A DNA stretch of 64,000 bases from Cryptomeria japonica (Eukaryota; Streptophyta; Pinopsida; Cupressales; Cupressaceae), in the NCBI RefSeq assembly GCF_030272615.1, contig NC_081410.1:570357152-570421151 (forward strand), in the 5' to 3' direction. Position numbers and translations under genes: made by a program. The notes under the pieces are model-generated. The model worked only from the letters and a program-made list of their open reading frames with translations. It was not told where the DNA came from and ran no database searches. How positions within the stretch are numbered: the first letter of the stretch is position 1; the number at the start of each line of letters is the position of its first letter. Positions 60,189-64,000 of this stretch are shown here, piece by piece.

Positions 60189-62456
60189 CTACACATACCC
60201 AAGATTTGGTGTCAATAAGGTTCTGTGAGGTGTATCCTCATAAGGAATATCTTCAACTATCACTTCATCGTGACTAGGAAGCTTGGTTTGATCAGCTTCC
60301 TTCATCGATGAAGTATGAACCGGTTGTTCGATATCCTTTGTCAGGTTGGGAATGTTTGACACAACATTTTCTATGATGTCCTCAACTGTGAAAGTATCAA
60401 AGTCTTCAGTGGATTCTTTTTCCGTAGCTTTCCCTTTGTCAAGGGCAATTGTACCTTGGTCCTATTTTGTTTCCTTTTCTATTTCATCTTCAGCTTCCTT
60501 TTGTTGATCCATAATTTTCCTCCATAAGGCAACACCTTCAGCATGCACTGCTCCAACTTCACTTGCTGCCACTCTCCTAGTTCTATTTCTTATTCTGAAA
60601 TGTTGAGTGCATGCTTTAGCAACTAGTGAAGCTTGATCACAGTGAAAGTCATGTTGCACTTCCATGAGTGCTTTTATTCAGAGTTCCTTTTCAATAGCTA
60701 GAGTTGTTTTCCATCTCCCTTCAATTTGATATTGTAAATCTGATGGGATTATGCGATATAACTGACTAGGAGTCTTACAAAACTTGTGCAGGTTCTAGAT
60801 CAGGGCTTCTTCAATTTTCCTTTTGTCTTCTTCATTACTGAGGGAATATATTCTCCCAACACTGGCCAGACCTCCAAACTCTTTGATCCCATGGACCAAT
60901 TCATCCATTGTTGGAGCTTTGTTTCTTCCGCTCCTTCTAACCTCTTTAATTTCCACATCTGATAGGGTGTCAGTGATATCACCCTCTTTCTCATCCTTTT
61001 TGGGCTTTGTATCACTCTTATTCTTTCTAGTATAAGTCACTCCTACCGGTCTATTTTTACTTAGGGAAGATACATGAGTACCTAGATCCTTTTCTTTTGA
61101 GTATGTTGCAGGCCCCTTAGATTTTGTTTTTGACACTTTCTTCTTTTCACTTGTCAATTATTCATCCTTAGCAGGTGTGTCTCCTATTTTCTCACTAGCA
61201 CCGATGGAGGTAGTGGTATCGGATGCTTCACCTCCATATTTCTTATCAAGAGTATCAATCATTCTTCTTACTTTTCTTTTCATGATTGGCACCTAAAGTT
61301 CCCGTTTTATTTTGGAGCTTGCCTCCTCACATGTTCCAAATCTCTTTGCCTTAGAGTCTACCGGTTTGGACAATAACATATTGACATGAATTTTAACAAT
61401 ATCTGCTACAATCTCATAGCCCATAGGTGGAACCCAAAAGGTTCTGGGTTGAATTGTTTGAATGATACAACAATCTATGTCTGCAAGAAAACAAATGTTG
61501 TCTTTGTATTTCTGTACTATTCCGATTGGAATTATTTCTCTCTTGTGCATCCTAATTTGGAATTCCTTAAAGTAACCCCACATTGTTTCACAAAATTTAT
61601 CTCCTATATCCCTAGTCATTTCACCTTTCTGAACCATAATAGGTTTCTCTTCAGACCATACTACCTTACCCTGACCGAGGAAAAAAATTTGTACATAGAA
61701 AAATATACATACCGGTAGTGAGCCATATTTGAAAGATTTCTTCTTATCCTTCTTAATTATTTCCATGTTCACCATAAATTGGCTTTTAATCATCTCACAG
61801 ATATCATAGGTTGCATCCTCCTTGATTATATGATAGCCAACATGTATGGCACCGCTCAACACACTATTCATCTAGCTTGATTGATAAACCCTGTAACCCA
61901 GCACTGTAGAGCCAAATCTTACTTTAGCATCCTCAATATGGGTAATTATCATTGCTCTACTATCACATCAATATTTGGTTAACCGGATGACTTTAGATGA
62001 TGAAATCATTCTTAGGGTTAATGCTTCATCGGTTGCACTAAATCCTGTCACTCTTAGAATCACCTCCTTTGTAATATTGATCAGTGCTTGGGCTTCTAGC
62101 CACATAAATTGATCATGAACCTTGCTCAGTACATACCTAGCCCAATAGTCATGAAACTGATTAGGAAAATCAACAACATTAGCCAAACCCTTAGTCTTCA
62201 AAGATAGAAATTTTGCCTTCAATTGATCATTGGCATAGAACCCTTTAAACTCATTGAGAATGAACTTGTCTCCAAGTTCTTAGAGCTTGCAATGAATGTA
62301 GGAGCAAATATCTTCTACCATCAATACACCAGAGGGCATAGATAATAAAGCACCAGTCACGTCGATTTAACCTGCTTTCATCAGATGCAGCTTAAACTCG
62401 TGTTGGGGTTCTTTGATAGCTTCAACCAACACATGAGTCAAAATCAGTGCTGCCAT
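60189..62456 (-). pseudogene. Element C cargo ORF, unknown function
   Basis: The start MAALILTHVLVEAIKEP at 62456 aligns with the starts in A and B. Blocks in order are IHCKL-ELGD (near 62285), DFPNQFHDYWARYVLSKVHD, MWLEAQALINITKEVILRVTG (near 62100-62030) and YDICEMIKSQFMVNMEIIKK. PRTFWVPPMGYEIVADIV and TMDELVHGIKEFGGLASVG follow. Stops occur near 62370, 62280, 61968, 61293 and 60795. The last part (60665 to 60189) is Glu-rich. The conserved blocks across A, B and C point to selection on the protein in the past. Function is unknown. Confidence 0.72.
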
Positions 62457-63059
62457 GATGACCTTCCAACCAACTTTTCTCAAACAAAGTTGAATACATT
62501 CTCCTTAGAAATACCAAACACCACTATTGCTCTGCTTGAACTTCCCGCACAAATATTTCTTAGCAAGATTCAAATCACTTTTAATCGCACAGGAGCTCGA
62601 GAGATTTCACAAGAGAACAAGATAAATGAAAGTGTGTTGACATTTCCTTATTTATCTTTTGAGATTTATTGGCATTGTACTACAATAGTTAGTTTTGAAA
62701 CTTACAACTTAAAGTACACCGATTTGACTTTAACAGTTGTTTGATACTGATATCAATACACAATCAACTGACTCACAAGACATTCTTCCACCAAGAAATT
62801 TTAGACTAGCTTTTATGCATCACAACTATGCAGATAGACATATCCTTATATTTGTTAAGGGGGTTCAAAAGTAATCTTACCATATGTTCTCCCCCTGGGC
62901 ATCAATATGCCTAGTTAGAAGAGGAACTGTCATCACCAATGGATGATGACTTGGTTTCAGAATGACCTTCTTCTTCTTTTCCTTCTTCCTTCTTGATCCA
63001 TGTTTTTTTCATTTGATTTCATTTCTTACTTCTTCAATTGTCTTCTTTCCTTTCAGGTC

Positions 63060-64000
63060 ATTTTGCTCTTTCTTCTTTCTAAACCGGCTATTGTCTTCAG
63101 ACCGGTTGTAGGATCGATTCCTACATTCTTTGGCTAAGTGAACAATCTTATACAGTTGAAACACGCCATACCAGTTGTCCTCCATGGTCCTGAATTATTT
63201 CTCTGGCCCATTCTCATTCTGCAGTTTCCTGCAACATAAACAAAATTACTACACATGGAATAGGTGGCATTGAATTGATTACTCCTTTTGTTAGGACTTA
63301 CCAGTGAATGGTGATCTTGATGCATTTGACTTGAACCTGCAATCTTCATATTTGTGTCCAAACTTATTGCATGTGAAGAAATATCCATTAAAACTTTTTC
63401 TATTTGACATACTGCTAGATTGAGATCTACACTCATAAGCAATGTGGCCATACTTATGACAATTATGGCAGTAACCATCAAAGGTGAAAATCTTCTTTTG
63501 ACTAACTGGTTTATTTCTACAGTCATTAGTCTTATGACCCAATTTAGCACAATTATTACAAGAGGTTTTGGGAGACTTCATACCTTTCACTTCTGAATGG
63601 TTCCTTTTATCATCCTTCATACTTTTGGATTTAGATGATTCTCTAGTTTCCATAGGACCTAAACAGGGGTAACCAAGACCAATTATTTCCCTTGTTCTTC
63701 TTTGAGCCTTCAACTGTTTATCTACCTTCTTAGAGCTTTCATTGAATTTCCTCAACTTCTCATTTATCTCATTTTTAGTTTTCAACTCACTCTTGAGTTG
63801 TTCAATCTCTTTCATCATCTTCTCTTTTTCTTCTTTGTTGTCATACAAATGCTTATGTATATATTCATTCTCCTGAGTGAGAATTCATATTTCTTCATCT
63901 TTCTCAATCATGATTGCATCATTTTCTCTCAGGGCATCTTCAGCAAACCTCCTGGCTCTTTCAGCTTTTGATAGATCTTCTTCTGCGTCCCTCTTTCTTT
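63060..64000 (-). pseudogene. Element C Gag, coiled coil and CCHC knuckles (partial)
   Basis: The upstream part is a Lys/Glu-rich coiled coil that continues past the window edge, with a stop near 63886. Knuckles follow: CNNCAKLGHKTNDC near 63562, CHNCHKYGHIAYEC near 63470 and FTCNKFGHKYEDC near 63380. A fourth is split by a frameshift near 63150 (CFNCIRLF, then VHLAKEC). The layout matches the four knuckles of A and B. Confidence 0.78.

Larger units (their letters stand above)
60171..64000 (-). mobile_element. Element C: diverged, truncated relative of A and B
   Basis: On the minus strand gag (from beyond 64000 to about 63060) is followed by the cargo ORF (62456 to 60189), the same order as in A and B, with no pol between. 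The 5' LTR lies outside the window. I find no clear 3' LTR or polypurine tract below 60189, so the right-hand boundary is taken from the end of recognisable coding sequence. It is more diverged from A and B than those are from each other. Confidence 0.72.

Noticed and set aside
1-64000. Host genes, tRNA or rRNA genes
   Set aside because: None could be supported. All recognisable coding sequence belongs to mobile elements or their relics.

Overview
The window looks like intergenic, repeat-dominated DNA from a large-genome seed plant. A conifer or other gymnosperm is a guess, based on AT-rich background, long-LTR Copia elements with tRNA-Met primer sites, a plant L1-type LINE and a Tat-like Gypsy element. 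I found no host protein-coding gene, no tRNA or rRNA and no intact open reading frame of a complete element. Almost every coding stretch is a transposable-element gene with stops or frameshifts.

Layout. 1-5.3 kb is AT-rich and holds a decayed relic of the cargo ORF described below (1255-2010), a three-copy 159-bp tandem repeat (2693-3085) and a possible solo LTR (from about 3658). 5.3-8.3 kb is a minus-strand Copia-type element with gag and protease only, cut off at its 5' end. A pyrimidine tract (8359-8835) leads into a satellite array made of about 20-bp units in both orientations, organised into roughly 1.3-kb higher-order repeats. The array fills 8842-13214 and reappears at 42857-43193, 49695-49834 and 56910-57925. 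Purine and pyrimidine tracts (57926-59000), an AT-rich gap and a truncated minus-strand element C (about 60171-64000) follow.

Three different LTR retrotransposons split the satellite: E1 (13215-42851, Copia, plus), B (43194-49689, minus) and E3 (49835-56904, Copia, plus). All three are flanked by the same 5-bp duplication GTCCT at the same phase of the satellite unit. E1 carries further insertions. Its 5' LTR holds a pol-less Gypsy element (14031-21907, duplication CTTGG) and a 7.8-kb LINE (22261-36599, duplication AACTATTCT). The LINE holds element A (29703-36236, duplication GAGGC). This gives four nesting levels with a clear order of events: satellite, E1, LINE and Gypsy, then A.

The most notable system is the A/B/C group. 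These elements have Copia-style LTR ends, tRNA-Met primer sites, polypurine tracts and a Gag with a coiled coil and several CCHC knuckles, but no protease, integrase, reverse transcriptase or RNase H. In place of pol they carry a roughly 1,070-codon ORF that I cannot assign to a known function. A decayed relative lies at 1.3-2.0 kb. The LINE has an extra ORF after its RNase H domain with a loosely similar layout. E1/E3-like Copia elements share leader, LTR-end and polypurine modules with A/B, so they are plausible suppliers of the missing enzymes.
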